The notes: generated by a model not told the origin, from the letters alone. A stretch of DNA of 47,450 bases from JAIRVZ01 sp031553755 (GCA_031553755.1 JAVBKZ010000095.1:1-47450), one strand, 5' to 3'. Shown: positions 18,292 through 26,872, counted from the first letter of the stretch. Made by a program: numbers and translations.

Positions 18292-19395
18292 TTAACTCCT
18301 CTTCTTATAACTCAGCACAGCCCAAGTATTCATAGCAACAGCAAATCCGCACAGGGCGAAAAATTGTGGTAAAAGGTCTAAAATTCCACTTCCTTTGAGG
18401 TAAACGGAACGCATCACTTGCATAAAATAGCTCAACGGATTTACTTTCGTAATCATTTGAGCCCAGTCGGGCATACTGCTTATGGGGGTAAATAATCCGC
18501 TCAATAGAATCAAAACTAACATGAAAAAGAAGATGATAAACATGGCTTGTTGCATCGTGTCTGAATAGTTGGATATGACAAGTCCCATTCCGGATACAAC
18601 AAGAATATAGACACTAGCGTACAAATAAACAGTGAAGATATTGCCTTCTGGATAAAGTCCGTATATCAAAGCGGCCAAAATAAAACAAATACTGATTACG
18701 ATAAATCCAATAACCCAATAAGGAATCAATTTTCCTAATATGAATGTAATCCGTTTTACAGGTGTAACATTGATTTGTTCGATAGTTCCGGCCTCTTTTT
18801 CTCCCACAATGTTCAACGCGGGAAGAAATCCTGTTAGCATTGTTAACAACATCACAGCTAATGCGGGAATCATAAACACTTTATAATCTAAGTGTGTGTT
18901 GTATTTGTTGTTTGGAATAACGTTGATTGTCGACGCTTTTGTATTGATTCCTGCTTCTGCTGTCAGATTTTTTGAGAAATCATTTATAATCGAACCTAAA
19001 TAAGCGGTTCCTATTCCTCCTTTTGTCCCGTTAACGGCATTGGCCGAAATCATTATATTCGCGATTCCATTTTTTTTGAGATTTCGTTCGAATTCCGGAG
19101 TTATTTCCAAAATAATATCAGCATGCCCTGATTCTACACTTTTCAATGCTTCTCCGGTAGAAGATGAAACATTCTCAAGAATGAAATATCCGGAAGCGAC
19201 GATTTTATTTGTCAGTCGCTCTGAATAAGTGCTATGGTCGCTGTCTACAATGGATAATTTTATGCCTTTAATTTCCTGATTGGCAGCCCAAGGCATAATA
19301 GCTAACATCATGACGGGCATAAACAGAATCATTCTCGGCATAAACGGATTCCGGAATATTTGCTTAAATTCTTTTTCTAATAAAAACTTTAACAT
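18292..19395 (-). CDS. ABC-2 type transporter permease (YbhS/YhhJ-like)
   Basis: A 367-residue membrane protein: one N-terminal helix (MPRMILFMPVMMLAIMPWA), a roughly 130-residue extracytoplasmic domain, then five C-terminal helices (VFMIPALAVMLLTMLTGFL, VIGFIVISICFILAALIYGL, AMFIIFFFMLVLILLSGLF). The cytoplasmic motif GEKEAGTIEQINVTPVKR is the ABC-2 EKE motif that contacts the ATPases. It is the last gene of the efflux operon, 19 bp after its paralogue, which has the same length and layout; the two would form a heterodimeric pore. With the HlyD and TolC genes upstream the system should export drugs or other small molecules across both membranes. Confidence 0.9.
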   Translation of the reverse strand: MLKFLLEKEFKQIFRNPFMPRMILFMPVMMLAIMPWAANQEIKGIKLSIVDSDHSTYSERLTNKIVASGYFILENVSSSTGEALKSVESGHADIILEITPEFERNLKKNGIANIMISANAVNGTKGGIGTAYLGSIINDFSKNLTAEAGINTKASTINVIPNNKYNTHLDYKVFMIPALAVMLLTMLTGFLPALNIVGEKEAGTIEQINVTPVKRITFILGKLIPYWVIGFIVISICFILAALIYGLYPEGNIFTVYLYASVYILVVSGMGLVISNYSDTMQQAMFIIFFFMLVLILLSGLFTPISSMPDWAQMITKVNPLSYFMQVMRSVYLKGSGILDLLPQFFALCGFAVAMNTWAVLSYKKRS

Positions 19396-19414
19396 AAGAA
19401 TATTATTAAGTTTA

Positions 19415-20518
19415 TTATAATCTTTTTTTGAATGTCTTGAGACTCACTATCAATAAAAAAAACATCATTCCCAGTAAGACCGCAAACTCTTTTATCACAT
19501 ATATGCCATCGACTCCTTGTATCATGAGTTTTCTAATGATTTGGATATACCATCTTGCGGGTATAATACTTGAGAACCATTGCAGAATTGCCGGCATACT
19601 TTCGATGGGAAACATCATTCCGGATAATATCATGGTTGGCATCATTAATCCCATTCCTGAAATCAACATGGCGGCAACTTGCGTATCTACAATGTTCGAA
19701 ATAAGAAGTCCTAATAGCAGAGCGACTAAAATAAATAGTAAAGACGCAAGGATAATCAGGAATAAACTTCCGGCAATGGGAACTTTCAACACAAATGTAG
19801 ATAGGAGTAAGATTGTGATGAGGTTCACTATCGACAGTGTAAAATAGGGAATGGCTTTCGATATAATAATGAATATTGGTTTGATAGGAGAGGCGAGGAG
19901 TACTTCAATGCTTCCTTTTTCCTTTTCTCTTACAATCGCAATGGAAGTCATCATCGCGCAAATAAGCATCAATATCAAACCCATCACGCCCGGAACGAAG
20001 TTGTATGCTCCTTCCATTTGCGGATTATAGAGCATTTTAACTTGTGGAATAATCATGAAACCGTCACCACGCTGTGTCGTAATTTCCTGCTGGTATTGCG
20101 TCAGAATATTGGTGGCGTAGTTTGTCATTGTGGTTGCTTGGTTCGGGTCGGTTGCATCGGTAATTATCTGAACCGTTGTTTCTCCTGAATGTTGCATGTT
20201 GTATTGAAAATTACTTTCAAAAACAACGACCATCTTCACTTTGCCTTCTTTCAGGAATTGTTCGATTTGATTGGGATTGTCTAAATATTCAACCAATGTA
20301 AAATAGTCATTTGCCTGAAATTTTTGAATGATTTGTTGTGTATTTTCATCTTTTGACAGGTCATACACGGCAATCGGTGCGTTTTTTACTTCGGTCGTTA
20401 TGGCAAATCCGAAAAGTATGATTTGCACAATGGGCATTCCCAACAATATGAGTATTGTACGGACATCCCTGAATATGTGATAAAATTCTTTTTTTACAAA
20501 GGCTAGAAACTGTTTCAT
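19415..20518 (-). CDS. ABC-2 type transporter permease (YbhR-like)
   Basis: A 367-residue paralogue of the neighbouring permease: N-terminal helix (TILILLGMPIVQIILFGFAI), a periplasmic domain of about 140 residues (PIAVYDLSKDENTQQIIQKF, VKMVVVFESNFQYNMQHSGE), and a C-terminal membrane block (GVMGLILMLICAMMTSIAIV, SIVNLITILLLSTFVLKV). The EKE motif VREKEKGSIEVLLASPIKP is intact. Family members such as YbhFSR and YhiI-YhhJ export cationic drugs or similar compounds. A repeat-rich 99-bp gap separates it from the ATPase gene upstream, so expression may depend on read-through or on an internal promoter there. Confidence 0.9.
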   Translation of the reverse strand: MKQFLAFVKKEFYHIFRDVRTILILLGMPIVQIILFGFAITTEVKNAPIAVYDLSKDENTQQIIQKFQANDYFTLVEYLDNPNQIEQFLKEGKVKMVVVFESNFQYNMQHSGETTVQIITDATDPNQATTMTNYATNILTQYQQEITTQRGDGFMIIPQVKMLYNPQMEGAYNFVPGVMGLILMLICAMMTSIAIVREKEKGSIEVLLASPIKPIFIIISKAIPYFTLSIVNLITILLLSTFVLKVPIAGSLFLIILASLLFILVALLLGLLISNIVDTQVAAMLISGMGLMMPTMILSGMMFPIESMPAILQWFSSIIPARWYIQIIRKLMIQGVDGIYVIKEFAVLLGMMFFLLIVSLKTFKKRL

Positions 20519-20617
20519 TTTTTTAATTGAGAATTGAGAGTTGAGAATTGAGAGAGAAGTCGTTTAATGTATAATTGTCAATCGAAAATTTAATTCTCAA
20601 TTGTCCATTCTCCACTT
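20519..20617. repeat. Intergenic repeat with opposed GAGAATTGAGAG and CTCAATT copies
   Basis: The gap holds near-tandem copies of TTGAGAATTGAGAG at its left, and at its right AATTCTCAATTGTCCATTCT and CCACTTTCAACTGTCCACTC in the opposite sense. The two halves can pair as an imperfect hairpin. It resembles mobile palindromic intergenic repeats of Bacteroidetes and lies between the ATPase and permease genes of one operon. Confidence 0.55.
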
Positions 20618-21361
20618 TCAACTGTCCACTCTCGTCGCTTTCCTCGCGAATTTATGGAAAACTTCGTCCATCGTTTTTGAATTTGTTTGTTGTTTAAGTT
20701 TTTCAGGAGAATCCAAACCTTCAATTCTGCCATCGACCATGATGGAAACACGGTTGCAATATTCAGCTTCGTCCATGTAATGAGTGGTTACGAAAACAGT
20801 AATTCCGTCTTCTACCGCTTCATAAATCATTTCCCAAAACTGTCTGCGAGCAACAGGATCGACTCCTCCGGTCGGTTCGTCTAAGAATACTATTTTAGGT
20901 GAATGAAAAATAGAGACCGAGAAGGCTAATTTTTGTTTCCATCCCAACGGAAGGTCACGAACCAACGTATTTTTTTCTTCTGCAAAACCTAAGTGACTCA
21001 ATATCTGGTCTGTTTTTGCTTTAATATTTTGTTCCTTCATTCCGTATATTCCTCCGAAAAGCCGTATATTTTCCCATACTTTCAAATCTTCATACAAAGA
21101 AAATTTTTGACTCATGTAGCCAATATTCGCCTTTATTTTTTCTTGTTCTCTATTGATGTCGAATCCGGCCACAATTCCATCTCCGGTAGTGGGACGACTC
21201 AATCCGCATAACATACGCATAGCGGTCGTTTTTCCGGCTCCGTTGGCTCCCAGAAAACCGAATATTTCACCTTTTCCAACTTCAAAACTGATGTTGTCGA
21301 CAGCAGTAAAGTTACCGAATTTTTTAGTCAAATTATTGGCTTTTATAACGATATCATTCAT
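20618..21361 (-). CDS. ABC transporter ATPase (second half of a YbhF-type pair)
   Basis: A 247-residue nucleotide-binding protein: Walker A GANGAGKTTAMRML, Q-loop YMSQKFSLYEDL, Walker B IVFLDEPTGGVDP, and H-loop TTHYMDEAEYC. The signature is LPLGWKQKLA in place of LSGGQ, a known feature of the C-terminal ATPase half of YbhF-type proteins. The neighbouring ATPase has a normal signature but a changed H-loop, so the two are likely an unequal pair working together. The gene overlaps the upstream ATPase by 8 bp, showing translational coupling. It should power the two ABC-2 permeases from the cytoplasmic side. Confidence 0.93.
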   Translation of the reverse strand: MNDIVIKANNLTKKFGNFTAVDNISFEVGKGEIFGFLGANGAGKTTAMRMLCGLSRPTTGDGIVAGFDINREQEKIKANIGYMSQKFSLYEDLKVWENIRLFGGIYGMKEQNIKAKTDQILSHLGFAEEKNTLVRDLPLGWKQKLAFSVSIFHSPKIVFLDEPTGGVDPVARRQFWEMIYEAVEDGITVFVTTHYMDEAEYCNRVSIMVDGRIEGLDSPEKLKQQTNSKTMDEVFHKFARKATRVDS

Positions 21362-22271
21362 CTGTTTTGTTTTTATTTATTTGCATAAAACAATCTTCAA
21401 TAGAAGGAGTTATAGGCTGTATGGAAATGTGAGTATGACCTTTTTCTGATAAATAGTTTTTGAGTTCTTCGGTAGTCAAATCGTCATCTATCGTTATGTG
21501 ATGATTTTCTCCGAATGAAAAACAACTCTTTATGTGTTGATTACTCCGTAAATCAAGAAGAAGTTGATACATGTTGTCGCTTTCGATTGCCCACAATTTT
21601 TTATCGAATTTGGCTATCATATTTTGTGGAGCGTCTATATCCAAAATTTTTCCGTCTTGGATAAAAGCAATCCGGTCGCAAAGTGTGGCTTCGTCCATAT
21701 AAGGAGTTGATACTAAAATGGATATATTTTGCTCTTTCAGTCTTTTGAGCATTTCCCAGAATTCTTTTCTCGACACCGGGTCAACTCCTGTTGTCGGTTC
21801 ATCGAGGAATAGCACTATCGGTTTGTGTATCAACGCGCAACATAGAGCCAATTTTTGTTTCATTCCTCCGGAAAGTTTTCCGGCTTTGCGTTTTTTGAAC
21901 GGCTCGATTTGTTTGTATATATCTTCTATCAAATGATAGTTTTCTTCGATGGTTGTGTTGAAAATGGTCGCGAAAAATTCCAGGTTTTCTTCGATTGTCA
22001 GGTCTTGATACAAGGAGAATTTTCCGGGCATATAGCCTATTTTTTGCCTGATTTGTTTGTATTCTTTGACGACATCATTTCCATCAACAGTCGCGTTTCC
22101 GCTATCTGCCAACAACAAAGTAATCAGGATTCGGAACAAACTTGTTTTTCCGGCTCCATCGGGACCGATTAATCCGAAAAGTTCTCCTTTTTCAACATCA
22201 AAAGAGATGTTGTCCAAGGCTTTGACTTTGCCGTAACTTTTTGAAATATTATTGATTGATATTGATGACAT
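21354..22271 (-). CDS. ABC transporter ATPase (first half of a YbhF-type pair)
   Basis: A 305-residue nucleotide-binding protein: Walker A GLIGPDGAGKTSLFRIL, Q-loop YMPGKFSLYQDL, signature LSGGMKQKLALCCAL, and Walker B IVLFLDEPTTGVDPVSRKEF. The H-loop reads VSTPYMDEATLC, where the usual His is replaced by Pro, as expected for the N-terminal half of YbhF-like tandem ATPases. A 75-residue C-terminal extension (HHITIDDDLTTEELKNYLSE) follows the ATPase fold. In Escherichia coli the two halves are one polypeptide; here they are separate overlapping genes. It probably forms a heterodimer with the next gene's product. Confidence 0.92.
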   Translation of the reverse strand: MSSISINNISKSYGKVKALDNISFDVEKGELFGLIGPDGAGKTSLFRILITLLLADSGNATVDGNDVVKEYKQIRQKIGYMPGKFSLYQDLTIEENLEFFATIFNTTIEENYHLIEDIYKQIEPFKKRKAGKLSGGMKQKLALCCALIHKPIVLFLDEPTTGVDPVSRKEFWEMLKRLKEQNISILVSTPYMDEATLCDRIAFIQDGKILDIDAPQNMIAKFDKKLWAIESDNMYQLLLDLRSNQHIKSCFSFGENHHITIDDDLTTEELKNYLSEKGHTHISIQPITPSIEDCFMQINKNKTDE

Positions 22272-22294
22272 AGTTGTTTTTATTTAGTTGAGAA

Positions 22295-22375
22295 TATGCC
22301 TCTCCCCCCGCCCTCTCCCAAGGAGAGGGAGCTGAAAGTCCTCCCTTTTGGGGGAGGATTTAGGAGGGGCCTTAA
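22295..22375. repeat. GC-rich Bacteroidetes intergenic repeat
   Basis: A stretch of C and G runs (CCCTCTCCCAAGGAGAGGG, then CCTCCCTTTTGGGGGAGG, then ATTTAGGAGGGG) unlike the AT-rich surroundings. It is made of two short palindromes and shares the pattern of the repeat at 23288-23385. It lies between the ATPase and HlyD genes. Confidence 0.65.
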
Positions 22376-23271
22376 AAGTTAACATCGCCATACATTCCGA
22401 TTTTCAACAATCCATCGGTGTTTTCGACGGCAATTTTTACCGCGTACACTAAATTCTGACGTTCGTCTTTGGTTTGTATTGTTTTTGGAGTGAACTCGGC
22501 TTTGTCAGAAATCCACGATACTTTTCCTTTGTATTGTTTTTCTCCTTTATCGAAATTGGCGGAAACGGTAGCTTCTTGACCGATTTTGATGGATTCCAAT
22601 TGAGTTGAAACGACATAGACACGGAGAAAAATATGCTTTGTATCGGCAATTTTATACATGGGTTTTCCGGGAGAAACAACTTCTTTTTCTTCAACATATT
22701 TATTCAAAACCGTACCGTTGATAGGATTGATGATTCTACATTTACTCAATTGATCTTCTACTTGAGCGATTTGGATTTCGTAGGAAGCGCTTTCTTCGTT
22801 CATTCCGCTGATTGTGTTTGACAAAGAGCTGATTTGAGCATCCAGATTCCGTTTCAAAACGTTGAGTTGATTGACAGCGTCATCGACTTGTTTTTGTGTA
22901 GCGGCATTGTCTTTGAACAAATTTTCTACTCTGTTTTTTTCGGTTTCAGCTTTACGTATTTGTTCTTTGGTTGCTGAAATTTGGACAGCCAAATCCGGAC
23001 GACGCACATTGACGGATTTCATCACGGTTTGCAATTGCAGTTTTTTCAGAAACAGTTGTGTACTATCAATATAACCCACATATTGATTTTGAGTTAAAAC
23101 GTCTCCTTCGGTAATATTGAATGATTCGATTTTACCTGATACTTCTGAAGAAACGATAATTTCTGTGGCTTCGAAAGTTCCTGAAGCATCGTGTTCGAAT
23201 TTGTTGCGATTACAGGCGGTAAATGCCATTGAAATTGCTAAAATTAGCAGTTGATATTTGTTTGTTTTCAT
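22372..23271 (-). CDS. HlyD/MFP periplasmic adaptor lipoprotein (YbhG-like)
   Basis: A 299-residue membrane fusion protein. The N-terminus MKTNKYQLLILAISMAFTAC ends in a lipobox Cys (residue 20). Then come a biotinyl-lipoyl half (TFEATEIIVSSEVSGKIESF), a long coiled coil (about 85-160: KAETEKNRVENLFKDNAATQ), the second lipoyl half (QVEDQLSKCRIINPINGTVL) and a beta-barrel (FLRVYVVSTQLESIKIGQEA). Adaptors of this type link inner-membrane ABC pumps to TolC. Its position between the tolC-like gene and the ABC genes makes that role firm. Its stop codon lies at the edge of the GC-rich repeat. Confidence 0.92.
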   Translation of the reverse strand: MKTNKYQLLILAISMAFTACNRNKFEHDASGTFEATEIIVSSEVSGKIESFNITEGDVLTQNQYVGYIDSTQLFLKKLQLQTVMKSVNVRRPDLAVQISATKEQIRKAETEKNRVENLFKDNAATQKQVDDAVNQLNVLKRNLDAQISSLSNTISGMNEESASYEIQIAQVEDQLSKCRIINPINGTVLNKYVEEKEVVSPGKPMYKIADTKHIFLRVYVVSTQLESIKIGQEATVSANFDKGEKQYKGKVSWISDKAEFTPKTIQTKDERQNLVYAVKIAVENTDGLLKIGMYGDVNF

Positions 23272-23287
23272 TGTTGTTATAATATTT

Positions 23288-23385
23288 GTTACCCCTAACC
23301 CCTAAAGGGGAAATTTGTTATATGTTGTATTTTAAATTTAATTCAGAGAGTTCTAAAGTCCCCTTCAGGGGATTTAGGGGTTTCC
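23288..23385. repeat. Paired CCCCTAA-type Bacteroidetes intergenic repeats
   Basis: CCCCTAACCCCTAAAGGGG (left) and AAAGTCCCCTTCAGGGGATT (right) are two short GC-rich palindromes about 45 bp apart. The right copy runs into the tolC-like gene and supplies its last codons and TAA stop. Confidence 0.65.
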
Positions 23386-24645
23386 ACGAATATCGTTATA
23401 CTGATAAACATTCATCAAATATTCTATTTCGTGCAGGATTTTTGCCTGACGCGATTGACTTTCCTGATTGATGTCACGAATTAGGTCGTTGATGGTATAA
23501 ACGCCGTTTTCGTATTTACTTTCCGAAGCTTTTTTTATTCTGCCGCGTAGAGTGATAATCTCGTCATCGTCAGACATCATTTTTTTCGATTTTTTGATTT
23601 CGTTCAATGATTTATCTAATTGCAAGTTCGTGTTAAACAGGAAAACTTCTTCCTGATTCGAAATCAGATTTTTATTGTTGTTTATCAAGCGTTTTTCGTT
23701 ACTTTTAGTGTACAGATTCCCAAAATTCCAAGTCATCCGAATTCCTCCGATGCCGAAAAAATCAAATCCATTAGATAACATATTCAAACCCGGTTTGCCA
23801 TATCCTCCTTGTGCAAATAATGAGAATTTCGGCATGTTTTTGGCTGAAATATTGCTTTCCTGCGCTTCGAAAAGAGAACGTTGTTTTGTGAACAAATCAA
23901 TTTCCGGACGACGGATTTCCGCATTCGGATTGATAACAATCTCTGAAGGTTTCTCAAAGGTAGTTTGTTCTGTAATTTCTAGACCAATCATTGTAGAAAG
24001 CATTTCGGAGAAAGCGGTTTTCGAAGCAATAAGTCCTGTCCTGTTTTGTTTGACGTTCAGCAATTCAACATTCACAGCATCGACATCCGATTGAGTTCCG
24101 GCTCCGTTTCGTAACAAAGCTTCTGCCATTTTCAGGCTGCTTCGTAAATTTTCTTCCAGAATATCCAATTGTTTCAGTTGTTCGTTAATCGTCAAAGCTC
24201 CAAAATACAATTGATTGACTCGTTCGCGTATGGCATAAAGGTTGACTTCTGCCGATTGCTTTTCGACATCGTTGTTGGCATGGGCAATTTTATGTTGTGC
24301 CGAAATATTTCCTCCGTCCCAAATCGTTTGACTGACATCAATCGTTGCTTTGTATTGGTCTTTGTCCAGACTTGGAATATCGACTCCGGGAAGACTGATA
24401 GGAATTCCTGTAACTTCCGATTGATAAGTAGCTTGCGCGTTCAACGAAACCTGAGGAAGATAGTTTTTCGATAAATTGGAAAGTGTGTATTCTTTTGATT
24501 TTTCCAATAAATCGAACTGTTTGATTAAGGGATAATTATCTCTGGCCTTTTGTTGACATTCATCAAGAGTCAGGCCATTTTGCGACATTAAATTCGCGTT
24601 TGCGAACATCAATAAAATGACTGAAAAAATGTGACTTGTTTTCAT
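23374..24645 (-). CDS. TolC-family outer-membrane efflux protein
   Basis: A 423-residue protein with a signal peptide (MKTSHIFSVILLMFANANLM, then SQNG) and two repeats of the OEP family. The first opens LTLDECQQKARDNYPLIKQF, the typical entry motif, and continues YLPQVSLNAQATYQSEV. The second has PEIDLFTKQRSLFEAQESNI, FSLFAQGGYGKPGLNM and GIRMTWNF. Long helices between them form the periplasmic tunnel. It supplies the outer-membrane channel for the HlyD/ABC pump encoded next. The C-terminal residues GNP and the stop come from the flanking repeat, so the tail may have been altered by repeat insertion; it lies outside the channel core. Confidence 0.92.
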   Translation of the reverse strand: MKTSHIFSVILLMFANANLMSQNGLTLDECQQKARDNYPLIKQFDLLEKSKEYTLSNLSKNYLPQVSLNAQATYQSEVTGIPISLPGVDIPSLDKDQYKATIDVSQTIWDGGNISAQHKIAHANNDVEKQSAEVNLYAIRERVNQLYFGALTINEQLKQLDILEENLRSSLKMAEALLRNGAGTQSDVDAVNVELLNVKQNRTGLIASKTAFSEMLSTMIGLEITEQTTFEKPSEIVINPNAEIRRPEIDLFTKQRSLFEAQESNISAKNMPKFSLFAQGGYGKPGLNMLSNGFDFFGIGGIRMTWNFGNLYTKSNEKRLINNNKNLISNQEEVFLFNTNLQLDKSLNEIKKSKKMMSDDDEIITLRGRIKKASESKYENGVYTINDLIRDINQESQSRQAKILHEIEYLMNVYQYNDIRGNP

Positions 24646-24651
24646 TATTTC

Positions 24652-25260
24652 TTATAGTTTTAGTATGGATTTAATCCATAAGGGAATTAATACACGTCGT
24701 TCTTCTAAAAAATGATTAAATGCTGTTTCATCCATATTACCAACAATCTTCAATAAAGGTTTTGCGGCGAAAGGAAAAATTGTCATGGAAATCAAGTTGA
24801 CAACTATATGTAGAGGACTTATTTCCAATCCAATTGAATCTAACTGTATTTTGATTTGTTTGATAATTTCCACATCATGAAAAGAAACATTTGAAAATCC
24901 GATTTTCTTTTTAAACTTCTCAGGATTGGCCTGTATTTCACTTAAAATAAAGAGAGGAAGATTTGGATTATTTTTAAGTATATCAATATATAAATCAACG
25001 GCTATGTTAATTTTGGAAGACAAATCAGTAGATTTATCATTGAGAGTTAAAATAATTTTTAAGAATAATTGCTTCAGACTCTCTTCCATAACGATTTCGA
25101 ACAGTTTTTCCTTACTTCTGTAGTAATAATTCAGCAAAGCCAAATTGATTCCGGCTTCTTCCGCGATGTCGCGTGTGCGCGTTCCGGCGAAACCTTTTTG
25201 CAGAAAGATTTTTCTCGCCGCTTCTTTGATTTTTTCTTCTGTTGTTATGTCTTTTTCCAT
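24652..25260 (-). CDS. TetR-family repressor of the efflux operon
   Basis: A 202-residue regulator from the ATG at 25260 (MEKDITTEEKIKEAARKIFL). The helix-turn-helix (TRDIAEEAGINLALLNYYYR) lies at about residues 28-47 and is followed by the usual SKEKLFEIVM. The rest is a helical ligand-binding domain. The annotated frame stays open further upstream, but that part translates a degenerate repeat (NEYHKVNTNEYQQI), so the shorter start is right. It is the first gene of the operon, 7 bp before the tolC-like gene. The usual logic is self-repression released when a pump substrate binds; the operator is probably at or near the promoter at 25414-25444. Confidence 0.92.
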   Translation of the reverse strand: MEKDITTEEKIKEAARKIFLQKGFAGTRTRDIAEEAGINLALLNYYYRSKEKLFEIVMEESLKQLFLKIILTLNDKSTDLSSKINIAVDLYIDILKNNPNLPLFILSEIQANPEKFKKKIGFSNVSFHDVEIIKQIKIQLDSIGLEISPLHIVVNLISMTIFPFAAKPLLKIVGNMDETAFNHFLEERRVLIPLWIKSILKL

Positions 25261-25261
25261 G

Positions 25262-25400
25262 AAGTGGGTATTAAGTTGATATTTACTTCGTGATATTTGT
25301 TGATATTCATTGGTATTTACTTTGTGATATTCATTGATATTGTTGGTATTTGTTGCAATCAATATCTACAAATATCCATTTAATAACCATTAATATCTAT
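25262..25400. repeat. Degenerate GATATT / AATATC repeats in the tetR 5' leader
   Basis: On the minus strand the first half of this stretch carries several copies of GATATT (GGTATTGATAGATATT, GGATATTTGTAGATATTGAT). The second half carries the opposite AATATC (CAATATCAATGAATATCAC, CCAATGAATATCAACAAATA). The halves form an imperfect inverted repeat lying wholly inside the untranslated leader between the promoter and the tetR ATG. Confidence 0.6.
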
Positions 25401-25413
25401 CAATACCGCGCAG

Positions 25414-25444
25414 CAAATGTAAATTGTATTTTTGAATAAAACAA
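25414..25444 (-). promoter_or_regulatory. Bacteroidetes-type promoter of the efflux operon
   Basis: Read on the minus strand: TTG (25444-25442), exactly 20 bases, then TACATTTG (25421-25414). Both elements match consensus. Transcription should start near 25407, giving a leader of about 147 bases before the tetR ATG. Confidence 0.75.
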
Positions 25445-25501
25445 ATTATTTAATCAAATGATTAAAAATATTTTTTAAAATTATTTATAAGAAAAGAAAT
25501 T

Positions 25502-26395
25502 AGACATTATATTCAATAAAATTATATATAGCTCATTTTCAATGATATTCTAAAATTATGAAGACCGCAGGCGATTAACATGACCAGGTCATCAAATCCA
25601 AACTTGCGGCATCTGAAACGCTCTTTGACAATACGACATTTTTTGACACCACCGATAGCATGTTCAACAAGGATACGGAAAGCAGATATCTCTTTATTAC
25701 TTTCTTTTTGTTCCTTTGATAATTCTTTGCCTTTGGGTTTCTTAACAGGCATTTTTACTATGACATTTTCAGGATAATATCCTAAAAATCTGGTATCTTG
25801 CCATAAATTAATACCTGAAGGTAGATTTAACGGTTGCTCATTCATTATACGTTTATCATGGACATGCCCGTCATAGGTTCTATACAGCCATAAAATCCGT
25901 TTTTCAGGTGTACAAAGCAGGTTATTCTTCACATTGTTCCAGCAGATATTGAATCCGTAAGTGATTCCTATCCGGTAATTCCCCTAAAGTTTTCAATGTC
26001 TTGCGTAAAATATCACTAAGCAGATGTACCCAGGCATTACATTGGGGTTGAGTCATACCGTAAGTCGCTCCATGATAGTCCTGTAAAGGATTGTTTTTCA
26101 AATACGATAATATGAACAACAATTTGTCCCCTATTATCGGGATCTGACTGGTAGTGCGATTATAAGATATCCGTTCCCGTGGCTTGCCTTTCAATGTAAA
26201 GCAACTGTAATAGTCATCCCAATGGTACTTGAATGTGAGTATAAATGCTTCAAATTCAGTATTGGTAAAGCCTGTCAGTGATAACAACTGTTTCGGATTA
26301 CGTCGAACCTTGTCGTATTTCATTGGTGAATCTCCTTTTGTGATTCACAAATGTATGTAAAAGAACGATATAACTAATTATTCAATATAAAGTCT
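25502..26395 (-). mobile_element. IS5-family (ISL2-type) insertion sequence with both ends
   Basis: The left end begins AGACATTATATTCAATAA at 25502. The right end, read inward on the minus strand from 26395, begins AGACTTTATATTGAATAA, matching at 16 of 18 positions. ATT flanks both ends directly (25499-25501 and 26396-26398), a 3-bp ANT target duplication typical of the ISL2 group of IS5 elements. The 894-bp element holds a single, defective transposase gene. Known group members are usually somewhat longer, in line with the internal deletion. The intact ends could still be moved by a related transposase acting in trans. Confidence 0.82.
25522..26323 (-). pseudogene. IS5-family transposase with internal deletion
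   Basis: Two minus-strand frames encode the ends of one DDE_Tnp_4-type transposase. The N-terminal 133 residues (26323-25922) run from MKYDKVRRNPKQLLSLTGF through YGMTQPQCNAWVHLLSDILR and end LLEQCEE. The C-terminal frame (25932-25522) starts at a GTG with VKNNLLCTPEKRILWLYRTY and contains YDGHVHDKRI and RILVEHAIGGVKKCRIVKER. From knowledge of the family, about 30-35 residues, with the first catalytic Asp (DGTE) and the YSGKKK.HT block, are missing at the junction. The shared bases TGTGAAGAAT at the join suggest deletion between short direct repeats. The product is very likely inactive. Confidence 0.8.
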
Positions 26396-26514
26396 ATTAT
26401 AATTTATATGAATATCCGCAATAATACCTAAAAAGAAAATAATAATTTATGTATCAGATAGTTATGAGAATAAATGGATTTTTGTATAATCATCATAAAT
26501 TTAAGTACTTATAA

Positions 26515-26865
26515 ATTCGCCGGTTATATATTCCGAAAAAATTAAAGGCGGAAGCGATAATATGGTTGGAGAAAAAAGAATTAAAATCAGGATATATATT
26601 TCTAAATCGTTTTGGAGAAAGAATAACATCGAGAGGTATTTCACAACAACTCAAACACTTTGCATCTAAATATGGATTAAATCAACGTGTTATTTATCCT
26701 CATTCATTCCGGCATCGTTTCGCTAAAAATTTTTTGGAAAAATTTAATGATATTGCTTTATTAGCCGATTTGATGGGACATGAGAGTATTGAAACTACAC
26801 GTATATATCTTCGCCGTACGGCAAGTGAACAACAAGCGCTTGTCGATAAAATAATTAACTGGTAA
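26515..26865 (+). pseudogene. C-terminal remnant of a tyrosine recombinase
   Basis: The frame opens after a TAA at 26512 and reads IRRLYIPKKLKAEAIIWLEK, then YIFLNRFGERITSRGISQQL. The catalytic half follows: HSFRHRF (HxxR), LMGHESIETTRIYLRR with the second His and the Tyr nucleophile. It ends QQALVDKIINW. The N-terminal core-binding domain and the first catalytic Arg are absent, so it cannot be active. A TTG at 26566 is the only nearby start. It lies about 120 bp from the ISL2-type element, so IS insertion or a linked deletion may have removed the front. It suggests a former mobile element or invertase here. Confidence 0.75.
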
Positions 26866-26872
26866 TCAAAAT

